38,192 nt of DNA from Gammaproteobacteria bacterium (GCA_024638505.1 JAHEKE010000030.1:1-38192); one strand, 5' to 3'; positions 25,825 through 35,026 are shown, counted from the stretch's first letter. The notes: generated from the sequence alone by a model not told the origin. Translations and numbers: made by a program.

Positions 25825-26835
25825 ATGTCGGCAGCTCCGTTAATCACGATAAACGGATTGTACAAGGAGTTCCCCATCCACAAGGGCATACTGGATCAGT
25901 TGACTATAGCGGGCGGTCGCGTCGTTAAAAAACACGAGAGTGTCAAAGCATTGAGCGGTGTTGAGCTGACAGTGTGGAAAGGCGAATCACTCTGCGTCGT
26001 TGGTGAGAGCGGCTGCGGCAAGTCCACACTGGCCCGAGTCATAATGAGTTTGATAAAACCTACGCGTGGTGAAATCAGGTACGAGCAGGAAAGGATCGAT
26101 ACCAAGGGGGTGGGCGAGCTACTACCTTACCGTAAGAAGATGCAAATGATTTTCCAGAATCCCTATGCCTCCCTCAACCCGAGAATGACCGTAAGGCAAA
26201 CTCTGCAGGAGCCGATGACCCTGCATAACCCAGAATTGAACGTGGCCGAAGTGAACGAAAGGGTGGTTGAGGTCACGCGGTCTGTCGGCATAGATCCCAG
26301 CTGGAGTGATCGCTATCCGCATGAGTTTTCAGGTGGTCAGCGCCAGCGAATCAGTATCGCCCGGGCGTTGGCGGTGGATCCCGAATTTATCGTAGCGGAT
26401 GAGCCGATCTCAGCCCTGGATGTTTCCATACAGGCACAGGTATTGAACCTGATGATGGATGCGCGTGAGCAGCGTGCTCTGACCTATTTGTTCATCACCC
26501 ACGACCTGGCGGTGGTGGAGCATTTCGGCAGCCGGGTCGCAGTGATGTATTTAGGCACGCTGTGCGAGCTGGCGCCGACTAAAAAGCTGTTCTCGTCGCC
26601 TCAACATCCTTATACCCAGGCTTTGTTGAGTGCCATCCCGAGGCTCAATCAGTCCAGCTCAGATTACATCAGGCTGAGAGGAGAGGTGCCGACACCGGTC
26701 AATCTGCCAGACGGCTGCGTATTTCACGGTCGATGTATACACGCGAGCGACCGCTGCCGGCGGGAAAATCCAGCGTTGAAGACTTACGCAGACACTGCGG
26801 TTGCGTGTCACGCAATCGAGGAAGGCCGCATCTAA
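25825..26835 (+). CDS. ABC transporter ATPase, DppF-type
   Basis: 336 residues starting 1 bp after the DppD stop. Walker A GESGCGKS, signature FSGGQRQR, Walker B FIVADEPISALD and switch His YLFITHD. The N-terminal ITINGLYKEFPIHKG and C-terminal CVFHGRCIHASDRC cluster are those of DppF/OppF. It forms a heterodimer with DppD. Last gene of the operon, convergent with an EamA gene. Confidence 0.92.
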   Translation: MSAAPLITINGLYKEFPIHKGILDQLTIAGGRVVKKHESVKALSGVELTVWKGESLCVVGESGCGKSTLARVIMSLIKPTRGEIRYEQERIDTKGVGELLPYRKKMQMIFQNPYASLNPRMTVRQTLQEPMTLHNPELNVAEVNERVVEVTRSVGIDPSWSDRYPHEFSGGQRQRISIARALAVDPEFIVADEPISALDVSIQAQVLNLMMDAREQRALTYLFITHDLAVVEHFGSRVAVMYLGTLCELAPTKKLFSSPQHPYTQALLSAIPRLNQSSSDYIRLRGEVPTPVNLPDGCVFHGRCIHASDRCRRENPALKTYADTAVACHAIEEGRI

Positions 26836-26881
26836 TGTACGTTTAGATAGCGCATGCGCGCTCTTCGATGCGGGTGAACGA

Positions 26882-27775
26882 CTACCGTCGGCCAGGTTTG
26901 TGATTCACCATGATTACGCCCAGACTGACCAGCAGTAGCGCAACAATGATAGTTTCGTGCATTTTTTCATGCAGAATCAGCCAGCCAAAAAACACGCCGA
27001 ACACCGGGGCCAGAAAGCTGAAAGAGGCCATGCCTGAAGCGGGATAAACCGACAGCACCCAGAACCAGACGAGGAAACCCACGCAAACCACAACCAGCAC
27101 CTGCACAGAGAACAGCACATAAATCGTTGCATTGAGGTCGCGAATCAGGTCGCCAAAAACGGGGGCGATAGCGAGCAGTAGTATGGCCGATACCGCCAGT
27201 TGATACAGCAGCTGCATCTCTGGACAAGACCTCGCCAGCCTGGTCGTGCGGGCAAGAACAACGATCGCCGTCCAGCACAGAGCGCTCAGCAGACAAAACA
27301 GGTCCCCAATGATGGCCCGGTCACTGGCGGGTGAAGGATTATCGGAAAGGGCGATGATCACACCGCAGATAGCCAGCAGTAATCCACAGACTCGCAAAAC
27401 GTTTAGCTTCTCACCGGGAATCAGGAAGTGGGCTGCGATAGCGGTCCACAGCGGCATCGTATAGAAAAAGATCGATGCGCGGGAGACGCTTGTATAGTCG
27501 AGCGCCTGAAACAGCAGCATGAACTCCACCGTAAAAAATAGACCAGCCAATAGTCCAGGCCCGAAGCTGCCGTCATCAATAGCGAGGCGTTTTTTCATCG
27601 CGAGCGCGTAAAGCAGAACGGGGATGAACGCGCAAATCGAACGAAGTCCTGCCTGAAAAACTGGATGCAGGCCGCTGTTTACTATCTTAACCAGGACCTG
27701 GTTTATGCCCATCAGGGCTGAGCAGACCATCAGCAGCGTTACTCCCAGTAAATCTATGTGGTCTTTTCGCCTCAT
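26882..27775 (-). CDS. EamA/DMT-superfamily transporter
   Basis: 297 residues in ten hydrophobic segments forming two EamA halves (about 10-140 and 150-290). The first half has the family-typical SALMGINQVLVKIVNSGLHPVF and the conserved SRASIFFYTMPLWTAI; the second has the SFLAPVFGVFFGWL match. Carriers of this type move amino acids, nucleotide sugars or other metabolites; the substrate is unknown. Faces the ABC operon convergently. Confidence 0.9.
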   Translation of the reverse strand: MRRKDHIDLLGVTLLMVCSALMGINQVLVKIVNSGLHPVFQAGLRSICAFIPVLLYALAMKKRLAIDDGSFGPGLLAGLFFTVEFMLLFQALDYTSVSRASIFFYTMPLWTAIAAHFLIPGEKLNVLRVCGLLLAICGVIIALSDNPSPASDRAIIGDLFCLLSALCWTAIVVLARTTRLARSCPEMQLLYQLAVSAILLLAIAPVFGDLIRDLNATIYVLFSVQVLVVVCVGFLVWFWVLSVYPASGMASFSFLAPVFGVFFGWLILHEKMHETIIVALLLVSLGVIMVNHKPGRR

Positions 27776-28079
27776 AGATAGTGTGCGGATAAAAGGTCAG
27801 CGCAGATTTTATTCACGTCGGGAAAATTTAATAGCGGAGCCGTGGCAATGGTCTGGCGGAGTTTACCTTGTTCAGGTCGCAACTGTTCGCAGTTACAGGA
27901 CATGCCGGGAATTCAAATACGGAGCCGATAAAAGGCCGCTCAGCAGTGCTTAGTAATGAAATCAGCTACTGCGGCAAGAAACCTGAACTACCGCACAAGT
28001 TTAGACAGCGCAATCAGGCCAACTCAGAACTTCCGTGTTGTTTTGGTTGCCGCATGGAGTCCGATGACTCCGGAGCGAT
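27776..28079. other. Non-coding gap before EamA promoter
   Basis: With the adjacent hairpin, 345 bp lie between the EamA start and the Amt stop. The reading frames here have no recognisable protein sequence. It should hold the EamA promoter, but no convincing -35/-10 pair was picked out. Confidence 0.4.
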
Positions 28080-28099
28080 GCGGGTGCCGAAGCACCCGC
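28080..28099 (-). terminator. Hairpin with UUCG loop downstream of the ammonium transporter gene
   Basis: On the minus strand GCGGGTGC-TTCG-GCACCCGC is a perfect 8-bp stem closed by a stable UUCG tetraloop, 21 bp past the Amt stop. No U-run follows, so it is probably an mRNA 3' end or Rho-type site. Confidence 0.6.
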
Positions 28100-28120
28100 T
28101 TACGAAAAACTTTAGTGTAT

Positions 28121-29446
28121 TTAGACCGGCTTCGGGTCTGCTGCCAGGGTGCGCATCTCGTGATGGGATACTCCGCCACCATCGCTGGCTCCTCCCAGCA
28201 TGGCGGTACCGCTGACAAATTCCGGGTAGGCGTGTACGCCAATTTCGCTGGAATCCACGCCTATAAGCTCCTCCTCTTCCGAAATGCGCAGCCCCATGGA
28301 GAGCTTGATCACGAACCAGACCAGCAAGCTGGCGAGGAAGACGAACGCAAATATGGTGCCGATTCCAATCAGCTGACCGGCAAGCGTAGCATCCGCGTTT
28401 GACAGCAGCACCGCCAGCACACCCCAGATGCCCACCACTCCGTGCACGGAAATAGCGCCTACCGGATCGTCTATACGCATGCGCTCAAGGAGGAAAATTG
28501 AAAACACGACTATCACGCCACCGATTGCGCCAATCACCGCGGCCAGCTCTGGAGTCGGCGTGTTGGGGCCGGCGGTGATGGCAACCAGGCCGGCCAGCGC
28601 TCCGTTCAACGCCATGGTCAGATCCGCTTTGCCAAAGGCAATCCTTGCAATGATGAGAGCGATGACCATTCCAGCCGCGGCAGCGGTATTGGTGTTGACA
28701 AAAACGGTTGCGACCGCATCGGCTGCGCCTTTTGACGCCATGGCCAGTTCGGAGCCTCCGTTGAATCCAAACCAGCCTAGCCACAGAATAAACGTTCCCA
28801 GAGTTGCCAGCGGCATGTTGGCGCCGGGCATAGCGCGGATCTCTCCATGGCGTCCGAATTTGCCGTGTCGCGGCCCCACCATAATGACGCCGGCAAGCGC
28901 AGCGGCGGCTCCGGCGAGATGCACGATACCCGACCCCGCATAATCACTGTAGCCCAGCTCTGCTAAAAATCCGCCACCCCAGCTCCAGTGCCCCTGGATG
29001 GGATAGATGAACCCGGTCAGCACGACGGCGAATGCCAGAAAAGCCCATAGCTTCATGCGCTCCGCAACGGCGCCGGATACGATGGACATCGCGGTGGCGA
29101 CAAACACAACCTGGAAGAAAAAGTCGGCATGCATCGCGTGCGTCGGGCCCTCATCATTCGTCATGGACACACCGTCTTCACCGGCGATGCCGGACAGTAG
29201 CCAGCCCGTACCGAAGATGCCGTTGCCGCTCTCGCCGTACATGAGGTTGTACCCTACGAACAGGTACATCAGGCAGGCGATGGAAAACAGGGCGATGTTC
29301 TTGGTAAGGATAACTGACGTATTCTTTGTTCGGACTAAGCCCGCTTCCAGCATGGCAAAACCAGCGGCCATCCACATGACGAGCGCGCCGGCGAGGATGA
29401 ACCAGAGTGTATTCAACGCGTATTGCAGCTCGGTAGCGACTTGCAT
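28121..29446 (-). CDS. amt: Ammonium transporter, Amt family
   Basis: 441 residues with AGGAG 6 bp before the ATG and eleven membrane segments. Family features: AMLEAGLVRTKN, the ammonia-binding vestibule region, and the twin pore histidines in SGIVHLAGAAAAL and ISVHGVVGIWG. Amt channels conduct ammonium as NH3 + H+ and are gated by GlnK/PII in nitrogen excess. No glnK gene is beside it, which is unusual, but it has a sigma-54 promoter and NtrC-like sites upstream. Confidence 0.93.
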   Translation of the reverse strand: MQVATELQYALNTLWFILAGALVMWMAAGFAMLEAGLVRTKNTSVILTKNIALFSIACLMYLFVGYNLMYGESGNGIFGTGWLLSGIAGEDGVSMTNDEGPTHAMHADFFFQVVFVATAMSIVSGAVAERMKLWAFLAFAVVLTGFIYPIQGHWSWGGGFLAELGYSDYAGSGIVHLAGAAAALAGVIMVGPRHGKFGRHGEIRAMPGANMPLATLGTFILWLGWFGFNGGSELAMASKGAADAVATVFVNTNTAAAAGMVIALIIARIAFGKADLTMALNGALAGLVAITAGPNTPTPELAAVIGAIGGVIVVFSIFLLERMRIDDPVGAISVHGVVGIWGVLAVLLSNADATLAGQLIGIGTIFAFVFLASLLVWFVIKLSMGLRISEEEELIGVDSSEIGVHAYPEFVSGTAMLGGASDGGGVSHHEMRTLAADPKPV

Positions 29447-29510
29447 AATGATCTCCTAGGGTGTTGAATCGGCAAAATACGCCCGGTCGGGCTTGGTTGT
29501 CGCGTTGGAA

Positions 29511-29527
29511 CGCAAGTCCCATGCCAA
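29511..29527 (-). promoter_or_regulatory. Sigma-54 promoter of the ammonium transporter gene
   Basis: On the minus strand TTGGCATGGGACTTGCG has the invariant GG and GC with 10 bp between them, as in TGGCAC-N5-TTGC. It lies 65 bp before the Amt ATG, fitting a leader of about 55 nt. Confidence 0.8.
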
Positions 29528-29590
29528 ATCAAATGGCGAATAAAATTAGAGCGTTATGACAGTTCAAGATCGAGGGTGTGCACCTTAATG

Positions 29591-29625
29591 GCACATGCGC
29601 TGTGCGCGTTGCACAAACAGTGGGC
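29591..29625 (-). promoter_or_regulatory. Two NtrC-like enhancer sites upstream of amt
   Basis: GCAC-ATGCGCT-GTGC (29591-29605) fits GCAC-N7-GTGC exactly; a second near-match GCAC-N7-GGGC follows at 29611-29625. Centres are 20 bp apart, about two helical turns, and about 100-120 bp upstream of the expected transcription start, the normal place for NtrC. Confidence 0.6.
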
Positions 29626-29627
29626 GC

Positions 29628-29807
29628 GGATAAAGTAGAGCAGTCTGCCGCAACGACCGCAGCATGTAGAGCAGGATAGCCCTACCCGGCGTTGCTCAGA
29701 GGATCTTGCTGATGCCTGTTAATGATCTAAAGTTTTCCCCCCACATAACGCGCGACCGTGCGCATTCCAGATACGCCGGCGGACCGTTCCGTTTCTGCGG
29801 TTTTCAA
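29628..29807. other. Non-coding gap between amt control region and DUF899 remnant
   Basis: Part of a 361-bp gene-free stretch upstream of amt (29447-29807); this part holds no recognised gene or site. Confidence 0.35.
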
Positions 29808-30110
29808 TCACGCATAGCGGTTTTTCAGGCGCACCCATTCCATGGTGTAGTCCAGATTCGACTTATCCCGTCCCTTCGGTGTCGTATCAGAGTGGCAGTA
29901 AGTTCCATTCAGAATATCCAGGCCCCGGGCATAGCCGGAGAAAGTGTTGAAAACCTGTCCTCCCTCGTCTTTATAAAGCACGCTTAAGCCCGGCGCCTCG
30001 GGTGCCGAAAAGCGGGTGGTTCGATAATTGCAGGTCACCTGTCCTTTGTCCGTTTCGTGTGCCCATTTCGTACATCGCCGCCGCGCATAAGGAAAATTAA
30101 ATTGTTCATT
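29808..30110 (-). pseudogene. DUF899 protein, C-terminal remnant
   Basis: The open frame from 30110 to 29808 reads the last third of a DUF899 thioredoxin-fold protein: APEAPGLSVLYKDEGG, then GYARGLDILNGTY, TPKGRD, and the typical end MEWVRLKNRYA. A full DUF899 protein is about 220-250 residues; the N-terminal two-thirds, including its conserved cysteines, is missing, and a stop lies at 30111-30113. It comes directly after the SRPBCC gene, an arrangement seen as ArsR-SRPBCC-DUF899 modules, so this is a decayed third gene. Confidence 0.7.
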
Positions 30111-30153
30111 TCACGTCTCCACTTCGATGTTCGTTGGCTGGATTTTGTTCAGC

Positions 30154-30591
30154 TCAGGCAAATTGCCGGACGAGATTCTGTAAACACCCCTTCCAGCCCT
30201 CATTATGTTTATCGGCGAATTCCTGCTGGCTGAAGCCGCGATGGGTAAGGATTAGCAGCGTTCCGCCATTATCCTGGGGTTTGAGTTCTATGGTTACCTG
30301 GGTGCGGTCGACACCGTCTTTCCACTTCCAGTCGAACACCAGCTTTTTGTTGGGTACAACTTCCTCATACCTGCCTGAAACGATGTGATCAGAGCCGGAG
30401 TCCGCATCGTGCATGTGTATCAGATAAGCGCCACCGACGCGGGGATCTGCTTCCGCCTTGGGTACCGTCATCCGTGCGCCAGGTGCAAACCATTGTTTCA
30501 TGATTTCCGGATCGGTCCAGGCGGCGTAAACTTTTTCGACCGGTGCCCGAATGTGTTTGTTGATTACCAATTTGATTTCAGAATCGTCCAC
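30154..30591 (-). CDS. SRPBCC (AHSA1-like) domain protein
   Basis: 145 residues from a GTG start with AGGAGCAACCT upstream. The Bet v1-like START fold is typical: LVINKHIRAPVEKVYAAWTDPEIMKQWFAPG, then GRYEEVVPNKKLVFDWKW and TLLILTHRGF. Such proteins bind a hydrophobic ligand or act as Aha1-type partners; the function is undefined. It follows the ArsR gene by 26 bp, a common coupled pair in which ArsR regulates the pair. Confidence 0.88.
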   Translation of the reverse strand: MDDSEIKLVINKHIRAPVEKVYAAWTDPEIMKQWFAPGARMTVPKAEADPRVGGAYLIHMHDADSGSDHIVSGRYEEVVPNKKLVFDWKWKDGVDRTQVTIELKPQDNGGTLLILTHRGFSQQEFADKHNEGWKGCLQNLVRQFA

Positions 30592-30617
30592 AGGTTGCTC
30601 CTAGAATGTTGATGACT

Positions 30618-30941
30618 TCATTTGCTCTCCACAAAATGTTTGAGGTTATCGAGTTTTTCCTGCCAGAAGCTTTGGTAGTACTCAAGCCAATTTGTAGCGT
30701 TACTCAGCATTCGCCGCTGCACGTGGCAAATCCTCTGCCGGCCGCGCCTGCTGCGCGTAATCAAACCGGCCCGTTCCAGGGTGTTGAGATGTTTCGATAC
30801 CGCAGGGAGGCTGATGTCGAACTGAGACGCGATTTCATTGACGCTGAGATCCCTGGCGCGCACGCGCAGGAGAATGGCCCGCCGGGTGCTGTCCGACAGC
30901 GCGTGGAAAAGCGTGTCCAGCTCGTGTTCCTGCAGTGGCAT
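30618..30941 (-). CDS. ArsR/SmtB-type helix-turn-helix regulator
   Basis: 107 residues from the ATG at 30941; a TTG at 30977 is also in frame but would put the operator inside the gene. The HTH is LFHALSDSTRRAILLRV, LSVNEIASQFDISLPAVSKHLNTLERAGLITRSRRGRQR. No metal-binding Cys pattern is visible (no CxC or CVC), so it is of the metal-independent ArsR group commonly paired with SRPBCC. Autoregulation is likely. Confidence 0.9.
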   Translation of the reverse strand: MPLQEHELDTLFHALSDSTRRAILLRVRARDLSVNEIASQFDISLPAVSKHLNTLERAGLITRSRRGRQRICHVQRRMLSNATNWLEYYQSFWQEKLDNLKHFVESK

Positions 30942-30944
30942 GAT

Positions 30945-30970
30945 AATATTTAACCATATGGTTAAATATT
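30945..30970. promoter_or_regulatory. ArsR operator, perfect 26-bp palindrome
   Basis: Half-site AATATTTAACCAT followed by its exact inverse ATGGTTAAATATT. It ends 3 bp before the ATG at 30941, a place that would block the promoter or ribosome site. The perfect AT-rich symmetry fits an ArsR dimer site; binding is inferred. Confidence 0.75.
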
Positions 30971-31103
30971 GAGTCAACCGATATCGCGTAACTGATCGTC
31001 CATTTGACGTTGTCCAAGCAGATTGAAATATGGCGCTTGTTAGGCGTGTACGCCGGCCGTTAACATTTGCGCCAGACTGAAATCGGGCTTTAATCTCGGA
31101 AAC

Positions 31104-32723
31104 ATGAGTGGCAGCGACAGAGCGTTAGATCCACGCCCGGAGCAAACCGTCAGCCAGGTGCTGGCCAAGCGGGTAGCGAAACACGGCGACAAGACCTGGG
31201 TGATTTGTGACGGACGCGATTACAGCTACGCGGAGATGGAAAGACAGGCGGGCCGCCTTGCCCAGGGGCTTTACCGCCAGGGGGTGAAAAAGGGAGACAC
31301 GGTTCTGCTGATGTTCAATGACGGCATAGAGATCCTTTTGGCGTGGATTGCCCTGGCTAAGATTGGTGCTATGCAGGTTCCGGTAAACACACACCTCAAA
31401 GGGAATGTACTTACCCACATTATCAATAATTCCCGCGCGTCCCTGATGTTGCTTGATGCTGACTACATGGAACGAATAGCGGCTGCGGGTAAAGATTTAG
31501 AACATCTGCAGCACGCCGCTGTCGCCCACCAGCTTACTGCCCACAGCGACGAGTTTGCGCGCAGTTTCACCGTCTTATCGCTGCAGGATTTATATGCAGA
31601 ATCCGACTTCAAGTCGGACGACGTCCCCGCCTACCATGATCTAGTTGCCATCATGTATACCTCTGGCACTACCGGCCCCTCTAAAGGAGTGATGATCACC
31701 CATGCCCATGCCTATGAATACGCGTTGGGCGTGGTTGAGCTGCTAGAGCTGAATGAGGACGATGTCTACTACAACCCGCTGCCGCTCTTTCACATTGCCG
31801 GGCAGTGGGCGGCGGTTTACGCCTGCCTCATTGCGGGTGCAACGGTGATTATACCCGGCAGGTTTTCGCTGGAAAAATTTTGGCCTGAGGTGAAACGTTA
31901 CGGCTGCACCTGCACCTTCCTGCTCGGCGCAATGGCGAACTGGCTGTACCGGCAGCCGGTTAGTAAGAACGACATTAACAACCCAATGCAGCGCATGCTG
32001 GTGGTTCCTCTCCTGCCTGAGATAGAGGATTTCAAGGCCAGGTACGGCGTTCTGGTCTCTACCACCTGGGGGTCAACCGAAATTAACGTGCCAACCAGGT
32101 CGAGTTTTGATCTGGCCAACAGCAAGACCTGTGGCCGGGTAAGCACCGATCGCTACGAAGTACGCATCGTGGACGAGTATGATCAGGAGCTGCCGGCGGG
32201 CCGGGCCGGGGAGGCAGTGGTCCGCGCTAGAGAGCCGTGGATTTTGATGGCAGGCTATTGGGACAACGCCGAGGCAACGACGAAGGCCTGGCGCAACCAG
32301 TGGGTGCATACTGGAGACATGTTGATGCAGGACGAAGACGGAAACTTATATTTCATCGACCGTACCAAGGACGCGATCAGACGCCGGGGAGAAAACATTT
32401 CCTCTATGGAAGTGGAAAATGAAATCAACCTGCATGACGGCGTGCTTGAGTGTGCGGTTATCCCGATAGCATCTGAATACACAGAGCAAGAAGTGATGGC
32501 CGTAATCGTGCCCAAACCTGGCGCAGTGATCGATCCGCTGCGGCTTATTAAGTTTCTCGAACCCCGCATGGCGAATTTCATGCTGCCGCGGTACATTGAT
32601 TTTGTCGATCAGCTGCCGAAGACAGCCACGGGCAAAATACAGAAGTTTGCACTGCGCGAACGGGGCCTGAGCGCGACGACCTGGGATCGGGACAGGCAGA
32701 CAAAACGTCATCCTTCGACATAA
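31104..32723 (+). CDS. AMP-forming acyl-CoA synthetase, CaiC-like
   Basis: 539 residues. ANL-superfamily motifs are P-loop YTSGTTGPSKGV (Tyr185), TWGSTE, YWDNAEAT, HTGDMLMQDEDGNLYFIDRTKD, and catalytic Lys511 in TATGKIQKF. The overall layout resembles crotonobetaine/carnitine-CoA ligases, but the acyl substrate cannot be read with confidence. It activates a carboxylic acid to its CoA ester with ATP to AMP. The next gene, an enoyl-CoA hydratase, starts 17 bp later with AGGAGT upstream, making a ligase-hydratase pair. Confidence 0.92.
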   Translation: MSGSDRALDPRPEQTVSQVLAKRVAKHGDKTWVICDGRDYSYAEMERQAGRLAQGLYRQGVKKGDTVLLMFNDGIEILLAWIALAKIGAMQVPVNTHLKGNVLTHIINNSRASLMLLDADYMERIAAAGKDLEHLQHAAVAHQLTAHSDEFARSFTVLSLQDLYAESDFKSDDVPAYHDLVAIMYTSGTTGPSKGVMITHAHAYEYALGVVELLELNEDDVYYNPLPLFHIAGQWAAVYACLIAGATVIIPGRFSLEKFWPEVKRYGCTCTFLLGAMANWLYRQPVSKNDINNPMQRMLVVPLLPEIEDFKARYGVLVSTTWGSTEINVPTRSSFDLANSKTCGRVSTDRYEVRIVDEYDQELPAGRAGEAVVRAREPWILMAGYWDNAEATTKAWRNQWVHTGDMLMQDEDGNLYFIDRTKDAIRRRGENISSMEVENEINLHDGVLECAVIPIASEYTEQEVMAVIVPKPGAVIDPLRLIKFLEPRMANFMLPRYIDFVDQLPKTATGKIQKFALRERGLSATTWDRDRQTKRHPST

Positions 32724-32740
32724 AAACAGGAGTAAAGATA

Positions 32741-33547
32741 ATGACCGAAGACCGGTTCATCGTCCGCAAGGACGGTCATATAGCGTGGTTGATATTCAAT
32801 CGACCTCAGCAGCTGAACGCCATGACCATAGAAAGCTGGAGGCAAATGGATGACCACCTGCGTGATCTCGACAGCGATCGTGATATCCGCTGTCTGATAA
32901 TTTGCGGCGAGGGCCGGGCATTTCTGGCGGGTCATGACGTGGGTGAGTTGAAGCAGCACAATGAGCAAATTGAATCGGGCGAACTCACGCCCGCGCAATT
33001 GCGCGAATGGCAGAAAAGCCTGCAGAATTCAACTAGACTGGTGCGGGCCGCCCGCTTTCCCGTCGTTGCAGCAGTACAGGGTTATGCCGTAGGCGCCGGA
33101 TGTGAACTGGTATTCGCCTGCGATTTAGTGGTGGCCTCGGAAGAGGCGCAGTTTGGCTTTCCCGAGGTTAATATCGGCGTCACCATTACCAACGGCGGAA
33201 CCTATTTTATGCCTAGAAAAATCGGACTGGCCAAAGCCCGGGAGCTCGCCTACACCGGCGAATTCGTAGCGGCGGATGAGGCTTATAGACTCGGATTGGT
33301 TAATCGGGTTTGCAGGCCGGGCACCGAGCGTGCTGAGGCCGAGAAGCTCGCCCGGCGCGTGGCCAGCCGGGCTCCGGTTGCCGTGCAGCTGCATAAAGCC
33401 ATGATCGATGCCGCATTGGAGTCCTCGCTGGAGGCAGCCCTGCATTTTGAAACCGAGTGCCTGGTGCAAACTGCCATGACCAGGGACAACCTCGAGGGAA
33501 CCAGAGCATTCTTTGAGAAGCGCGAGCCCAACTTCAGCGGAGAGTAA
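32741..33547 (+). CDS. Enoyl-CoA hydratase/isomerase family protein
   Basis: 268 residues. Crotonase features: FNRPQQLNAM, the oxyanion-hole AFLAGHDVGEL, GAGCELVFACDLVVAS with Glu122, and FPEVNIGV with Glu142. Both catalytic Glu positions of the hydratase type are kept, so hydration of a 2-enoyl-CoA is the likely reaction. Coupled to the ligase upstream, it should act on the acyl-CoA that the ligase makes. Confidence 0.92.
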   Translation: MTEDRFIVRKDGHIAWLIFNRPQQLNAMTIESWRQMDDHLRDLDSDRDIRCLIICGEGRAFLAGHDVGELKQHNEQIESGELTPAQLREWQKSLQNSTRLVRAARFPVVAAVQGYAVGAGCELVFACDLVVASEEAQFGFPEVNIGVTITNGGTYFMPRKIGLAKARELAYTGEFVAADEAYRLGLVNRVCRPGTERAEAEKLARRVASRAPVAVQLHKAMIDAALESSLEAALHFETECLVQTAMTRDNLEGTRAFFEKREPNFSGE

Positions 33548-33560
33548 GTTTGTCAGAACC

Positions 33561-33595
33561 GCGATTAAAGCGCGGCGCGGGCGCTGCTCCCAGAA
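33561..33595 (-). repeat. REP-like element (minus)
   Basis: The minus strand reads GGGAGCAGCGCC followed by CGCGCCGCG and ATCGCG, a diverged copy of the GTAGGAGC element at 5321. Confidence 0.45.
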
Positions 33596-33690
33596 ATGGG
33601 TCCGCTGGCTGGCGGATCGGAGCATAGTAGAAGGCGCACCCCAAAGTTGATTTTACCGTGTTGCAGGCCTGCCCCCGGCCGATGCAAACC

Positions 33691-33713
33691 GACCGGCGAG
33701 GTGCTGCTCCTAA
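33691..33713 (-). repeat. REP-like element (minus), second in this gap
   Basis: Minus strand TTTAGGAGCAGCACCTCGCC. With the copy at 33561-33595 it flanks a gene-free 270-bp gap before kbl. Confidence 0.45.
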
Positions 33714-33817
33714 AGGCGCCAGGCTTCCTCGACGTGAAACCAGGCACAGAATGGTGCGTTGATCAGACGGGTGGCGCTGTGTAAGTATGGGTTCGCTCAT
33801 CTTGAGGCCATACAGAT

Positions 33818-35026
33818 ATGTCGCGAAAACTAATTACAGATGCGCAAAACACCCTGGAAGCTATTGCGCGTGAAGGGCTGCTCAAACACGAGCGAACAAT
33901 CGTGACCCCACAAGCGGCCGTTATATCCGCATTTGACGAGAGTGGAACAGAGGCTGCGCAGGAGGTATTGAACCTCTGTGCCAACAACTATCTTGGCCTG
34001 GCCAACGATCCGCGGCTGATTGCGGCGGCAAAAGAAGCAATGGACAGCCACGGTTTCGGCATGGCTTCGGTGCGTTTTATCTGTGGCACCCAGGATCTGC
34101 ATAAGGAGCTGGAGGCAAAGCTGTCCGCTTTCCTCGGCACCGAGGACGCCATACTTTTTTCCTCCTGTTTCGACGCAAACGGTGGAGTGTTCGAAGCGCT
34201 GTTCGGGCCCGAGGATGCAATAATTTCCGATGCCCTCAACCACGCATCGATTATCGATGGTATACGCTTATGTAAGGCACAGCGACTTCGCTATGGCAAC
34301 AACGACATGGCGGAGCTCGAGCAGTGCCTGCAGGCAACGGGCGACGCCAGACATCGATTAATCGTCACCGATGGGGTTTTTTCCATGGATGGAATCGCAG
34401 CGGATTTGCGAACAATGTGTGATCTTGCCGAGACATATGATGCGCTGGTGATGGTCGATGACAGTCACGCCGTGGGATTTATGGGGAAAAGCGGCGCCGG
34501 CACGCCGGAGCATCTGGGGGTTAAGGATCGTGTGCATATCTTGAGCGGTACTTTTGGCAAGGCGCTAGGCGGCGCGTCTGGAGGCTACATAGCGGGCCCA
34601 GGACCCATTGTGCAGCTGCTGCGACAGAAAGCGCGCCCCTATTTATTTTCTAATTCGGTAGCGCCCTGTATCGTCGGCGCCACCATCAAAACCCTGGATC
34701 TGCTGCGGGAGAGCAGTGGCCTGCGCGACCGGCTTCGCTTCAATGCGCGATACTTCCGTAACGGTTTACAGGTGCTCGGATTTGATCTGATCCCGGGGGA
34801 GCACCCCATCATTCCGGTGATGATTGGAGACGCGGCCCTGGCGCAGCGATTCGCCGCAGACATGATGGATCACGGCGTGTACGTGATAGCTTTTTCCTTC
34901 CCGGTAGTGCCCAAAGGTCTGGCCCGTATACGTACGCAGATGTCGGCAGCGCACAACCAGGTCGACCTGGACCGAGCCCTCAAGGCATTTGCAGAGGTTG
35001 GAAGGGAACACAGGATAATTCGATAA
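33818..35026 (+). CDS. kbl: Glycine C-acetyltransferase (2-amino-3-ketobutyrate CoA ligase)
   Basis: 402 residues, the normal size. The PLP-dependent alpha-oxoamine synthase features are [33 protein letters not shown] and the PLP lysine Lys248 in [32 protein letters not shown] ends the family region. It splits 2-amino-3-ketobutyrate with CoA to glycine and acetyl-CoA, the second step of threonine degradation. The usual partner tdh (threonine dehydrogenase) is not adjacent. Alone, it sits after a REP-bearing gap. Confidence 0.95.
   Translation: MSRKLITDAQNTLEAIAREGLLKHERTIVTPQAAVISAFDESGTEAAQEVLNLCANNYLGLANDPRLIAAAKEAMDSHGFGMASVRFICGTQDLHKELEAKLSAFLGTEDAILFSSCFDANGGVFEALFGPEDAIISDALNHASIIDGIRLCKAQRLRYGNNDMAELEQCLQATGDARHRLIVTDGVFSMDGIAADLRTMCDLAETYDALVMVDDSHAVGFMGKSGAGTPEHLGVKDRVHILSGTFGKALGGASGGYIAGPGPIVQLLRQKARPYLFSNSVAPCIVGATIKTLDLLRESSGLRDRLRFNARYFRNGLQVLGFDLIPGEHPIIPVMIGDAALAQRFAADMMDHGVYVIAFSFPVVPKGLARIRTQMSAAHNQVDLDRALKAFAEVGREHRIIR

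Noticed and set aside
28428-28943. Plus-strand 171-codon frame inside the Amt gene
   Set aside because: Antisense to a conserved transporter; Ala/Pro/Thr-rich with no motif.
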